Shown here: piece after piece, positions 22,941 through 35,547 of the stretch | Position numbering within the stretch: the first letter of the stretch is position 1 | Layout of the letters: each line of letters begins with the position of its first letter | NCBI GenBank assembly: GCA_037074765.1 | Contig: JBAMDO010000001.1 | Coordinates: 62,001 to 126,000, forward strand | DNA length: 64,000 nt | Origin: Mansonella perstans | Taxonomy: Eukaryota; Nematoda; Chromadorea; Rhabditida; Onchocercidae | Direction: 5' to 3' | Position numbers and translations under genes: made by a program | The notes under the pieces: model-generated | What the model was told of the DNA's origin: nothing | The model's database searches: none | The model's input: only the letters and a program-made list of their open reading frames with translations

Positions 22941-23677
22941 AAATGGTCAGAATTATGATATAAATATTTATGTACAACAAACTAGAAAAAAAATATTAAA
23001 GCTAGATATACTGTTAGTTAGAGATATTTGATGTTTAAGGTTACTGTACATAAAATATCGTAATCTGGAGAGAACTTTTTCCTGAAACGTAACATATCCA
23101 GCAAGAGTTATAGTTAGAGTAAACGTAAAGTAAAGTTAAGCGTGCGTTTTTATGTAGAAATTGCAATTTATTGAGATTTGCATTAATTTAATTTTGTTTA
23201 TTTATCTAATTATTTGACTTGCTCCTTTGCTGTTTATCCTTTGTACATGTTGATAAATGTAATACAAAGCAAATGATTGCAAATTACTCGTCATTAATTT
23301 AAAAGTATTCAAATTTTGTCCGTAACGTTATTCTTTCAGCTTTTGTCTATTTATTGTTTCTGCTTTAAATTTGTAGAATTTGTTTAATTAAAATTTTCAG
23401 CACATTAAAAAATTCACATTATGAGCAAAACTGACATTCTGAACATTCATTTGCTCATTCATTTTACTTGTAAAAAGTTTTTTCAGAATCGAAAACGATT
23501 TTATTAAGCGATTAAATCTTCAGTAACTATCATAATATTCGTTTTTATCATTTCTCAATATTTTTTATTTTCTTTTTGATTTGTTCCAAAGAATGTCAAT
23601 TAGTTTGCAACAGTTTCTTTGTTTTTTGACAAAAGTTTGTTTGTTGATTAATTAAGTTAAATGCTTGGGAAAGATGG
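22941..23677. other. Intergenic AT-rich sequence
   Basis: No exon or repeat structure is supported. It probably includes the 3' UTR of the minus-strand gene that follows. Confidence 0.35.
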
Positions 23678-26600
23678 CTAAAAGCGTGCCTCAATGATAT
23701 CATCAGATAATGACAATTCAGTAGCTGATGTATTATTCTGATCGACGACAGTTTTGCTAGAACTGTTGCATTCAATTGTTGAATTCTTTGGTTTCATTTC
23801 TCTCTTCTTAAGCAAACTTGCATCACACCAACTGCAATGTTGCAAGACAAGTTTGGTTCCGTTCATTATTGCCAATAACTGAAATATTAAAATTTACTTT
23901 AAAATTATTTGAATTAATTACAAGAAAATAGGGGAAAATAAATTTGAGAGAAAGAGAGGTAGATAAGGGAATTATTTGATCGAAAGGCCAAACATCATTT
24001 TAATTAAATTAGTAATATGTTTCGATTTTTTCAAAAATCAATCACATTTTTCTTAGTGATATTCTTTTGTGTGGTTATTGTATTTACCATTTAAGAAGCA
24101 ATAATAATTTCAACAAATATTTGATAGGATCGTTTTTATCAAATATTGGAATAATCATTTAAATTCTTTCCTCAACTAAAATATTTAATAGCAATTCCAG
24201 TTCTTAATTTCGAATTTGGAATAGCGATTGCATTTATTTGTTTCTAAATCCAAACAAAAGCAATGATATGAATTCATTTGTCCAAGTTTTTCTTTGCCTT
24301 TTCACAACGTCCTGCTAGAAAGAAGAATTAGTACTGTCGCAGGGAAAGAACTGTCGCAGCTTTGTCGCCGTGGAAATAGTTCTTTATCATTCATCACTTT
24401 ACGATGGAGTTTCATTAAGAGGGCCAGTTTTTCTGAACTGCTTATCATTAATACATTAACTCGAAATCACGAATTACTTCTTTGCTCGTCATCAAACATT
24501 GTTTTCTTTCTATGTTTAATCTAAAGTCTGGAAGTTTTCAGCGCAAACTTAGCAAATCCTTTTATTTTTAGTTTTAAATTTGAAAACAAACCAACATTTT
24601 TCACGTCATCTTCATTTTTGTGTTTATTTTGCACCGCAATATCAAATTCATCCTTCGCTTCATTATAGATAAGTCTCAAGAGTTCTATGCCCTCTTCGAT
24701 TACCAGCGATACTTTATTCAATTCTAAATTTAATAACTATGCTACTGTTGCTAAAGCAAACTCCATATATACAAAGTACAATACTACAGTAACAATAATT
24801 TAATAAAATTCATATCAACATGCTTATTTTCAAATATCATGTAGTGATGATAACAATGAAATAGCATGATTTCAATCTGTTATAATTTGTCATTACATAT
24901 TATTGATACAGTAATACGCAGTAACATATGGATTTGAGAGTATCGCAAAAAGTTGCGTTTGTCTGCTAACTGTAAATTATTTGCAGGTAGTGCTTGTGAT
25001 TAAAGTTTTTTGCTTCTGCATGCGTTACCTTTAATGATGTCAGAATGTCAGTAATTTCTATAATCAATGGAAAAGTTCATTTTCATTTCAATTTTGCTGA
25101 CAAATTGCCCATCAGCTATATTTTGCCATTAGAAAGAATGGGATTAATTTAAATTTCAAAAGAAAGAAGCGAACTAAATAATTACATGTTCAAATCATCT
25201 TATTTGGCAATTTCAATGATTAAAAAATGCTAAAAAAAATTACGGGGGAAATTGCGCAAATAATCACTAATCATTGAACATAACCCATCGATACGTTGTC
25301 TCAATTTGGCCACTGAAAATGTTGCCATACATTTGGTAGCAATCTAAATTTATAATTAAATGAAATATGTTTTCAACTTAAAGTTTAAAGTTCACTTAAA
25401 CTTAAACTTATGTGCTGCAAATAATGTACTTCATATGCTTCGATCAAATTAACAATCAATAATTCCGATATTCGCATCCGTTCATTAACACATCTTGTAA
25501 GTTTTAATCTTTCCTGCAAACATTCACTGCGCCAATCAATTTGACAAAGCAGTGCTTCGTCTGATGAGTCATCCAGTGCTGTACTTTCTGAAATTTCAAA
25601 TTTTCTATTTACTCATTTTTCTTTCTCAATAATGTCCATCATTTTTCATATTCTATAATTTTTTTCTGAAAAAAGAGTAAATTAATTTTTCAGTTTGATA
25701 GTTTCAGTGCTAGAGGCTTCTTTCAGTCTTTTGCCTTCTTCTTTTCAAATTTTCATTCCTTTCCTCTGAATTTCAATAAAATGAAGTGAAATGTTTTTGC
25801 TCATTTTTCCTGATTCTCAGCACTTTTCATTTTCCATTTCTCAGATATTTTTTCAGAATTTCAATTCCCAACCAATTCCATCTCACTTTTAAAATTTAAT
25901 CTTCCTTGCAAACTTTCAATATTTTCCACATTTTTAAGGAAAAAAAAAATAAAAAAAGCATTTGCTAAGTGCATTTTTGAAAATTCTGTTTCAGTGATCG
26001 TTATCGTTAAAATATTTTTTATCATTCAAGGATAAGTGTTATTCCTTTTCCGGGTGAAGGAAAACGAGAGATAAGAGAAGAGAAAGAGAGAGAGGGAGAG
26101 AGAGAGAGGGAGGGAAGAAAGCCAAAATTTATCTTTAATGAACATTCATTAACATTTCCAAAGTTTCGAATTTTTTTAATAGCTATGATTATTTCAAATG
26201 ATAGTAATTTATGACAATTATTGGTATTTCATAGCTGTAATTTAGTTTGATTAATTTGACTGCATCGATCTTACAAAAAATTTGGGAAGGAAAAGTGAAA
26301 AATGAAAAATTGAATGAAATGAAAGAGTAAGTTGAAAATCAATCACCAACAAATAATTTCCACCATTCACATAATTTCAATCGATCAGTGTTCGATGCTG
26401 CACTTTGGATAACTTTTTTATATGATTTATTACATAAATCCATGAGAATTCTGTAAAGAATAATTGTTTGAAATGATTAGCAAATGAGGTTTTATAAAAT
26501 TTTAAAAAATGAATTCAAGTAAAATACTATCTGCCAATATTGAAACGAAATAATCTATCGGAAAATAATGAATTGACCCAAATTTTTTCATTTTTCCCTC

Positions 26601-27979
26601 TTCCCCTCTTTCGAGGTGTACACAGATATAGAGTATACAAATGTACAGTACTTTTTGGTTCATAAATCGCAATAAGCTTTGGCTGATTTGTTAGATTTTT
26701 TGAAATGAATCAAGTATGATGTCAGGATGGAGAGCTCAAATATGCAACATTATCATCATCGTTAATAGTCATAATTATAAACAAGAAATGAATGTTTAGG
26801 AAAAATGAAATTTTGAAAAGTTTAAATTAGAAGACCAGAATGCTAAAGCAATTATTGAAACTTAAGCAACTTAAGAAATTATTGAAACCTAAGCAAATAG
26901 TGAAAATTAGTGAAACTTACTTACGGATTTAATTTTCCTTGCTGCAATGTTGCAATCTTTTCAATTGTTCGAACACATTTTGCATAATTTTCATTATTAA
27001 ATGCATGATGAGCTATTTCCGCTAAATTTCCATCATCCTTGTTGAGTACTGTTTCCAGCTTTATGCCATCCATTTGCGCTACTGAAAGGGGATTACTGTA
27101 CTGTGAACAGTAATTGTTGTGCATGGCTTACGCTTTCACTTTATGACTAACCCTAAATTTATATCATATATAGTTAGCTAAACTTGTACGGTGCGTGTAA
27201 AAAATAGCATAAGTTAATACGATATATAGCTGTGCCAAAACATCTACGATATATAGCTAACTCCAAGTTGTTACGGTATTTGATTAACTTTAATTCTTCG
27301 TTTAGCACATAGTAATGATAAGAGAGCATCTTAAAATATGAAATTGTTGCAAGTCATGGAAAAATCATCTCCTAAACTAAATCTCTTATTTAAATCGTCC
27401 TAATTCACCAAGTCAGAAAAACAAACTTTCTATCGGATTTCATAAAATTCCTTCATGCAGCAAAAAACAATTTGATTTTATATGATTCTTAGATTACTGT
27501 ACTTCAGCTGTAACTTTAATTTTAACTATCACTGTACTATTCTTAGGTTGCTGCGCTTTAATTACTGTACTTTAAGCTAAATATTTGCTATAAGTTGTGT
27601 TTAGACTTTTGGAAAGAGTGAAAGTTGTCAACAGACTTTCGTTTTCAGTTTCCTACAAAGTAAAACTAACTATGAATAGTTCCATTATGAGGCGGGCATT
27701 GTCGTATATCCATCAATATCATATCATAATACTCATTCTTCGTGCTACTCAACGATATATTACCGCATAAATCACGCAAATTAATTAACTTCTGAAAAAA
27801 CAAATGTGAACATTGGCGAAGTCAAATAAACTTTTCATCCAATTTCGTCCCACCTGAATGACATTATCAGCAAGAATATTCGCCTGGAAAAGTTGTTCCC
27901 GTTGTAAACAATTTGAGCCATTCCATGATCCCTTGATTTCATTAATTAATTCACCAATTAGCGTCAATTTTTTGTCCAT
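23678..27979 (-). CDS. Unrecognised 364-aa mostly helical protein
   Basis: Eight exons join without phase conflict: 27854-27979, 27671-27791, 26925-27081, 26347-26450, 25430-25587, 25244-25343, 24596-24723, 23678-23878. This gives about 364 aa. It begins MDKKLTLIGELINEIKGSWN and ends LSDDIIEARF. The middle is rich in charged, probably helical segments (AHHAFNNENYAKCVRTIEKI, CEWWKLF, ECLQERLKLTRCVNERMRI). The C-terminal 50 residues are Ser/Asn-rich and low complexity after HCSWC. I do not recognise the family with confidence. A loose resemblance of the span from QIDWRSEC to DYLRNFPQ and the following segment to the C-terminal TPR-like part of KIF1-binding protein (KIFBP) was noticed, but it is weak. 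The ATG follows a TTCTCAG acceptor by 6 nt, so trans-splicing there is plausible. Confidence 0.6.
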
Positions 27980-28429
27980 TTTCTGCTGAGAATATGCAAC
28001 AAGCAATGAAATGTATGGTTGGAACAATTGGAAATTAAAGTCGTACGATTTCAGTATTAAAAAAATTGCAACAAAGGAAGAATTTAATGAGATTGGAAAA
28101 GTTTTTTTTTAATAAATTTAGTCGAAAGGAAAAAATATTCAAATTTTTTACGCAAATAATAGGAAAAGAGTGATTGTGCAAGGAGAACTTGATTGAAATT
28201 TCAAAGCTTTTGTTAATTTCTTTCGCTTTCTCTAAGAACTAATAGAAATTTTGAAATAATTAGGCGAGGCATTCAGCGAAAGAACTCATTCTCTTCTTCG
28301 TTTTCCTCTATTTTCCCGATAGTTACCAAAAAGTCCTCTCGGTGAATGCCTGTTTTCTAATCAGCCTATTTCAGCTCTGCGTTATCAAAGTGAAATTTAA
28401 AAGGAAACTCGGAAAATTTTATAAATTAC

Positions 28430-28610
28430 TCACAAAATTTTCCATTTCCTTCTGTAATTTTTTTCAGAATTTTGTTGAATGTTATCAAAGTCATCTGGTG
28501 AATTGAATTGGCAAACAAATCATTAATTTTTTTCTTGGTGTCTTCAAACACACAAAGGCGACATTTTACTGGCAAATTTTCAAATACTAAAATTTCACTT
28601 AAAACTCCTC
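28430..28610 (-). other. Possible orphan exon upstream of the unrecognised gene
   Basis: An open stretch bounded by a GGACAG acceptor and a GTGAGT donor encodes GVLSEILVFENLPVKCRLCV and then EDTKKKINDLFANSIHQ. It looks protein-like, but its donor phase does not match the next downstream exon. It is either an upstream exon of that gene with a missed neighbour, or chance. Confidence 0.3.
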
Positions 28611-28617
28611 TGTCCAA

Positions 28618-31600
28618 ATGAAGAATTTACATTGAAAAGTGGAATTTAATTTTGCGAATTCCAATTCGTTGTGAGAAAAAAAATCCATAGAAAAGTTTGC
28701 AAACTATTGGAAGCTACTTGATAAATAAAACCAAACAATATATTGATCTATTTGGGACAAAAGAACAGGAACAGGGAATGATGTGTGTCTGTGTATGTGA
28801 ATCAGTGTAGATGGCTAAACATAACAAAAAAATTTGAAAAAAATTTTTTAAAATTTTCAATAAATGGCATAAAGTCTATTAATGGAAAACAAAGATGAAT
28901 GAATGAAATCGCATGACAATAGTATTGGATGCAAACTTTTAGACATTTTCATTTTAAAAATTGAATTAAATTTAGTGTTTATTATAATAGCTCGATTCAA
29001 AGTATGCAATCACTATTAGTTTCCGAATTTCACGGAAATTAGAAAGAGCGATTTAATATCAGATGGAATCACTGCGCGAGAAAAGAATTTTGATTATTGT
29101 GAAATGAGAATTTGAATTTGAAAAGTTTTTTCTAATTTGATAAACATACATTTAATTTAATTAATTGTGCTAATATTGAGATGAAGAGAATTGCTAATAT
29201 TTTAAATTCAATTCATTTTCATCTTTTTTTTTTTTTTGAAGAATAACTGAATTGGTAAGGAATAATTTATTATTTTGCATTATGAAGTTTTTCACTTCCG
29301 TGCGTAATGCCACAATGATTGTACTTTGTTAGCTTTTCTAGAAACTTCTTCCAGCAATATTAAATGATTCAATGTTTGTTTTTTTAGTTATACAATCGTT
29401 CTTTTCACTTTAAACAAAATTTCCAGTTTAAACAAAAAAAGTTTAAACAAAATATCCCTCTTAACTTACTCAATTTTCATGCTAATTATGAAAAGATTCG
29501 ATACTTCTTAAGCGACTAAAAATAATTTCACATTATTCTCTGCCCTTTTGCTTTTGAGATTTACAATATTTGAAGTGCGAGAAATTTGGAATTGATTTAA
29601 ATTTGAAAGGAATGGATAGACATCATTGGAGCATATCAGACCAGTAATAATTATGAATTTTCCAAGTTCTCGAATAATCTCGAACTCTCCGAGTTCAAGG
29701 GAACAAGCTATCGGTCAATGTTGGCAGACTTTTCTAGAACAAGTTTAAAACCGTGTTTTTTATTAATTAATAAGCAAAAGGAGTGTTAGAAAGTTGTTAA
29801 AATGGAATAATTTTTGTTGAAAAGCATTCTTTAAAATACTAATAAAATAAATGATATATTTTGTATTTAATTAAATAAAAATTCCGGAAATTAATTGAAA
29901 TTTAAATGGAATGAAATAAATTTAGAAAGGATGAATTTTATGGATGAAACATAGAAATGAAATGGGTGCAATCTAACGATCCCATTTAAGACTAAACTGA
30001 CGACACTTTCTCTCATATCGCTGCTTATGATGACAGATAAGGTGGACAAGAAGGACGAAAAAAAGAAAAAGGACAAGGAAAGAATAGCTGTAACACGTGT
30101 CATTTAAATTTCATGTCCTTTTTTCTCGTCCTTATTGCTTTTTTATTTTCATTTTTTTTTATTATCAACAAAGTTAAGTTTTTGTTGAAATTTCTAATTA
30201 CTCGAAGATTTTTTGATTATCATTATTACTGTCAGTTATTGTGAGCTAATTTAACATTTTCACACAAAAATAAAATTGATTTAGAATAAAATGACAAAAA
30301 CACGAATTCGTTGCAACAATTTGACAACTTGAATAAACAAGAAGTTGTGACAGTGAGTAACCAGGTTAGTTAATTTATTGACCCGTTAATTTGTTCAAAT
30401 AATAAAAAGTTAACTAGATTAGTTAATTATTGACTTGCACAATTTTATATAAGTAAAGAAAGGCCAAAGGTCAGAATCGGAGAGAAAAATTCAGTAACGG
30501 ATTATGAGTATTCATAAATTTTACATCAGTACTGTACGGAATACAGTGTGTTTTTATGTCTTACGGTCACAGTAAAAGTTGATACATCCTAACACTTGCC
30601 CTTGATGATCTTTTTTACATCAGTATATATGCGAAACAAATTTTTTATGCCAAAATTACATATTTCTGTATTTTTAATAGGCACTATCTGCACTTTTAAT
30701 CGTGTCATCCACCGTATTTACCGTATTACACTTTCTCCTGGAAGTGATAATTACTGTAGAACTTGGTGAAATAATGAAAAAGCATTTGTTTACTTTTAAA
30801 TATCATGCTATTTTCCAGGATTTAATAATATTTAAATGCCACAGCAAAGTATTTTACTGTCCTTAAATAATTCAATGCACAATAATAAAATATTTTCGAA
30901 TTTTTGCAGCACGACAAATCCAAGCAACTTCCGAAAATTTGGTGGCATTTTTATGTCATCAAAAATTTGGTGACATTCAGTCTTCATGAGAGGATATAAC
31001 ATATGCATAATAACGTTCATGTGACACCTTATATTAAAATTTTCAAACAGTTAACGAATTCATCAAATTTTTTCTCTCCCTTTCTTTTCATAAGGTTTAA
31101 TAAATGATTATATTTGTAAATTTGTTAAATTCATATTTTCTTTCTGATTTTCCATTGAAATTTAAATCGCAAATATGTTCTTCGATTTTTGTTTATTGAA
31201 ATTTAACGCTTCAGCTCTCGTCGAATAACTTATTTTAAAAAAAAGTTCAGAAAATGAAATGGAAGATTGGCAGATGTCCGGCTAAATGATTTACAATGAA
31301 AAAACCAAGAACAATAGCCTTTCTATTGACCATTCGATCTTTTACAGAGACAGCAACAACATATTCTGTAGCACTTCAGCATTATTCAGCAATTTTGAAT
31401 TTTTCAAATTATTTACATTCCAATTTTTTCCCTCCCACATTATACAAGCATTTATGCTTGTATGCAAGCATTTATTAAGCCTATCTCATTTTGAAACAGC
31501 AAATGAAATTTAAAATAAATACTTGAATCTTAATTTATCAAAAAGCTATGCCCTAAATGCAGCAGACGTTCAGACATTCGTTATGCCTAGATAGTATGAT

Positions 31601-33542
31601 TATGCCAGACCTATTTTTATACTTAGCATTTATTTGGATGCCAACAACGCCAACAGTGCTAGCTGACGTGGCCTAACTCCAAAATAAATGTAAAAAAAAA
31701 TTGAATTAAGGCTAGGCATAATTGAGTTCGATAGAATGTTCGAAATTAAAAATCATAAATTTGTAAAAATTTCTAAAACATGCTTTCCTTTGACTTTCTT
31801 TTCTTCAAATTATTTAACATCTGCAAGGTGAAACAATCAAAAAAAAAACAGGTCAATTTGGTTGGCTGCAAACAAATCAATGCCACATTTAATTGTTTGT
31901 AATCGGAATGCGATAGAATGCAATTTAACGAAATTGAAATAATTCAATCAGAAAAATTTTTAAATTTAAAATAAAAGTTTGCGGAAATCAAAATTTTAAT
32001 TTAAAATGCACTGAAATTGCTGAAATGAATGTGTAAAACGGTGAATGCATCTTTCGTTGTTTGTTTAATAAATTTCTAAAATTCCAATTATTTCCAAAAC
32101 TGAACCTTACAATGCTATTTCTCGCAAAACAAAAAAAAAGTGTGTGGAAAGCAAACCAAATTGTATTTTAGAAAATTGGAAAGAATGAAAAAAATTAATC
32201 GTTTAGAAAAAACGATTTCATCCCTTTTGAACTTACAAAACATTGTAATGTGACCATTTCTTTCTTCTTTTTTCCTTCTTCCTCCCACGCTGTCCTCCCT
32301 TTTGTCGCATAAAAGAAAAATTCTCATATTCTTTCCTTTTTTTTCTTATCGTCCTTCCGTTTCAGAAATACAATTTTGATAACTAAAGAAAAAAGCAGAA
32401 AAAGCTAAATGTGCCAAAGTGTAAATGAACGGAACTTTTTCCAACACTAATTTTGGAAGAAATTTTAAAAAAATTATCAAAATATACCTTTTATCTTTTT
32501 TTATTTAAATTAAAGACTTAGTGATTATAACACTGTGAAATGAAAAAAAAAAACTGATAAAATGAAAAGTAAAAGGAATGAAAGAAGTGAAGCAGTACAG
32601 AAGAACTGAAAACTTTCAAATGAGAATGAAAAGGTCAAAAGAACGAAAGAGACCGGGAAAAAAGTGCGGGGATTTAAAGGAGAGCTAAAGGACAAGAAAT
32701 GGAAGTGATAGATTGGAATTTCGTTAATTAACATTAATGTGTAATAAGATTAAATAGATAATGATACTATTCAAAAAGAAGAGACTTTCTTGCTTATAAT
32801 AAGAAGGATATCATGATAATGATTTAATCGTTGTATTGAATAAGATGATGATTTCAACATTGCAGTGAGTGGAAGGATGAAGATAAGTGACAGTTTCTAT
32901 GGATGCTAAAAATCGTTGTATTTAACTTGGTCTGACATTTGCACTCTGCAATTAGGAGAGAAAAATTTGATTTAAAATATCTCTAAAAATTTTAAAATTG
33001 AGATGAACCGGTATATGCTATGATATTTTCCATGGCAAATTATTTCAAGTGACTGATAGCACTAAGCGAAAGATACTGGATATTTAATTTGTTCCAATTA
33101 TATTTAATTAAGATATTTAACTTCTTCCAATGCCTACATTAAGTTTTAAATTTCTACCGTTCAACAACTGCAAGTTTTTCCCTTTTCATCTCACCGCTCC
33201 GTCACAATTATTCTACTTTAAGACTTAACTAAAACAAAACCATAAAACTATCAACAACAATAAGTTCTTCTCCTTTCATCTCGCCACTTCGTCGCAATTA
33301 TTTCACTTTAAAACTTAACCAAAACTATATTTTCAATTAATTTTATAGAACTGTTGTATCAATTTTTGGTATCATATTTGATATCATTTATTGTAGGAAT
33401 TAGCATGGAACTGAAAACTATCACTCATTTTTAGCTTCATTTTAAATTCATCGTTTTGAAACTATTTTTCCTTTCAAAATTCAATTTAATTCCTAAAATG
33501 TTAATGTTAAAATTTTTTGCATTACTAAAATAAATTATCAAA
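28618..33542. other. Long gene-poor AT-rich stretch
   Basis: About 4.9 kb with no exon I can support on either strand. Open frames here are short and have nematode-intron-like composition. A MITE-like element lies at 31581-31721. Confidence 0.4.
31581..31721. mobile_element. MITE-like element with 10-bp terminal inverted repeats
   Basis: TTATGCCTAG at the left end and CTAGGCATAA at the right end are perfect 10-bp inverted repeats 141 bp apart. The interior is more GC-rich than its surroundings and has no open frame. No clear target-site duplication was seen beyond a possible TTCG near both ends. Confidence 0.4.
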
Positions 33543-35547
33543 TCATGGTAATAACACAACATGACAAAGCAAATAACTTAAAGCGAAGAAAGTGAGTAAT
33601 GCAAATAGCAGAATAATCCGAACAACTAAGTATAATTTGGATGCATTAAATTCTCGAATTAAATTAAGCACTTGAATTTGTGTCGATTCAATGTCGCCAT
33701 TATTATCCACAATATGAGTTGAACGACGACGTTTATCAGACATTGGATGCTGTGCATTGATCCGTTTTCGAGCTGCTTCTTCATCAATATCATCGCGCTG
33801 CTGTAATCTTTTCAGTTGAATATCTTCAGAACTGAAAAAAAAGAATTGTATACGGAATTTCATTAATTTAATTATTAATTAACTCATTTATGTATTGCTA
33901 AAATAAGAAAAAGAAATCATTACAAAATAGCGAGAGAGAATCACCTTAGCTATTTGATTTGATGAATGGAAAAGAAATGAAATGTAAAATAACACTTGAA
34001 ATTTCCTAAATTCTCAATTTTTTCAATAAATCAAAGTTAAAATCGATAATTTGTTTTGTTACAAGATATAAATGCAAGAATAATTAGATCAAGAGTACAA
34101 GATCAAGATTAGCAGTAGTACTTCATTACAAATATTCTATTTTAAAATTTTTTTAAGCGCAATGGCAAAATCTTTTTGCATATATAAAGAAAGTTCTTAT
34201 TTTAATATTGATTATTAGTAATATGTAAATGTTTATTAAACTTACCAATCTACCAATACTATTGATTGCAAAACTTTTTCATAACCAGCTTCAAAAAGTA
34301 ATGGAAGATCTAGAACAATGAATTTTTCACCACGAAAGAAATGTTGCAAAATTCGAAGTGCTATAGTTTTACATATCTCGGGATGTGTAATTGAATTGAC
34401 CAAATGACGAACCTGAAAAAATATTAAATTAAAACGAAAAAACTTCATAAGCTATCTGAAATTTATCATTCAATCATGTTTGAAGGAGAGAAAGAAGAAA
34501 TGAAAACTGAGAACATTGAATTTTCATCAAACAAAGATTCTATGAAAATATAAATATGAAGAAAATGAAAAATTTACCTTTTCGTCAGAAAAAATCAAAT
34601 TAGCGAGTTTTTTCCTTAACAATTCACCATTTACACTATCAAAGAATTCATTGCCAAAATACTGGCGCAATTTGTTATATGCCTTTTTACCCGGCTCAAC
34701 AACTGCAAAATGAATTAATTAATTGATTGGTCATTTCACTGTCGCATCATTTCTTTCAAACATGTAACCACTAATTTAATTAACTAATTTATTCTTTCAT
34801 CCTTTACTTAGCTTTCTATCACATGCTACAAGTTCAAATCGATTGATATAAAGTTCTCTTTTGATATTTTCTTTCTTCTCAAATCTACATTTGTCTGTGA
34901 TTTCATTTTCATCCTGCAGCAACTAATTGCAGTTCATCTTGTAGTTCAAAGCAATAAATTAAAATTTCACTTTTACTTTGGTATGAAAAAAAAGCCTATG
35001 GAATAAATTTTTTTTGATGTTTTGTAGAAAATTAGATCAAATGTCACACCATTTATTGACATGTTGTAAATATAAATAGTCACCTCATAACTGCTATCAA
35101 AAATGATGGGAGCTTCAATTAATAAAACCAAATTGAAAATTTAAAATTTATATTCACAGGTAGATAATGAATTAAGATAACATATGCTAAAAGAAGCTAA
35201 GTCAAGTTTACAATTCCCTGCTGTTTGATACTTGCAGAAGTTAGTTTTTTTTACAAATAGATTAATTAATCTGTGAATTAATATACATTTATCACTTTAT
35301 TGCGACAAAATCCCCAAAGTAATAACAAAATCACCATCATCAAGTAAATAACAATCAATTACCCCTCTGCTAATTAATAACACTCAATTACCTTCTACTG
35401 CTAATTATATAAAAAAAAAAAAAAAAAAACCATACCTTCACGAGCAATTAGATCTGCATCGATAACTGCAATTCCATTTTCGATAAAAATTTGTGAAACA
35501 GTACTTTTCCCAGTTGCTATACCACCGGTTAAACCAACCAAATACAT
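33543..35547 (-). CDS. Dephospho-CoA kinase domain protein (DCAKD/CoaE type) with C-terminal membrane segment
   Basis: Four exons (35436-35547, 34578-34702, 34246-34412, 33543-33831) join in phase to 230 aa; human DCAKD is 231 as remembered. The P-loop is at the N-terminus ([16 protein letters not shown]), followed by [23 protein letters not shown], a [13 protein letters not shown] motif, and the lid/adenine region [20 protein letters not shown] with [16 protein letters not shown]. The last 30 residues are hydrophobic ([20 protein letters not shown]) and end CHVVLLP, like the tail of human DCAKD, so the protein is probably membrane-anchored. Expected reaction: ATP plus dephospho-CoA gives CoA and ADP, the last step of CoA synthesis. 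The catalytic residues I can judge are intact. A GAGGCAG acceptor lies just before the ATG. Confidence 0.93.
35405..35430. repeat. Poly-A run in the first DCAKD intron
   Basis: A run of about 20 A lies just inside the first intron, a few bases after the donor site on the minus strand, where it reads as poly-T. Confidence 0.8.

Noticed and set aside
28260..28355. Inverted pair AGGCATTCAGCGAA and CTCGGTGAATGCCT
   Set aside because: The match is imperfect with a long loop; not convincing as an element or a structured RNA.
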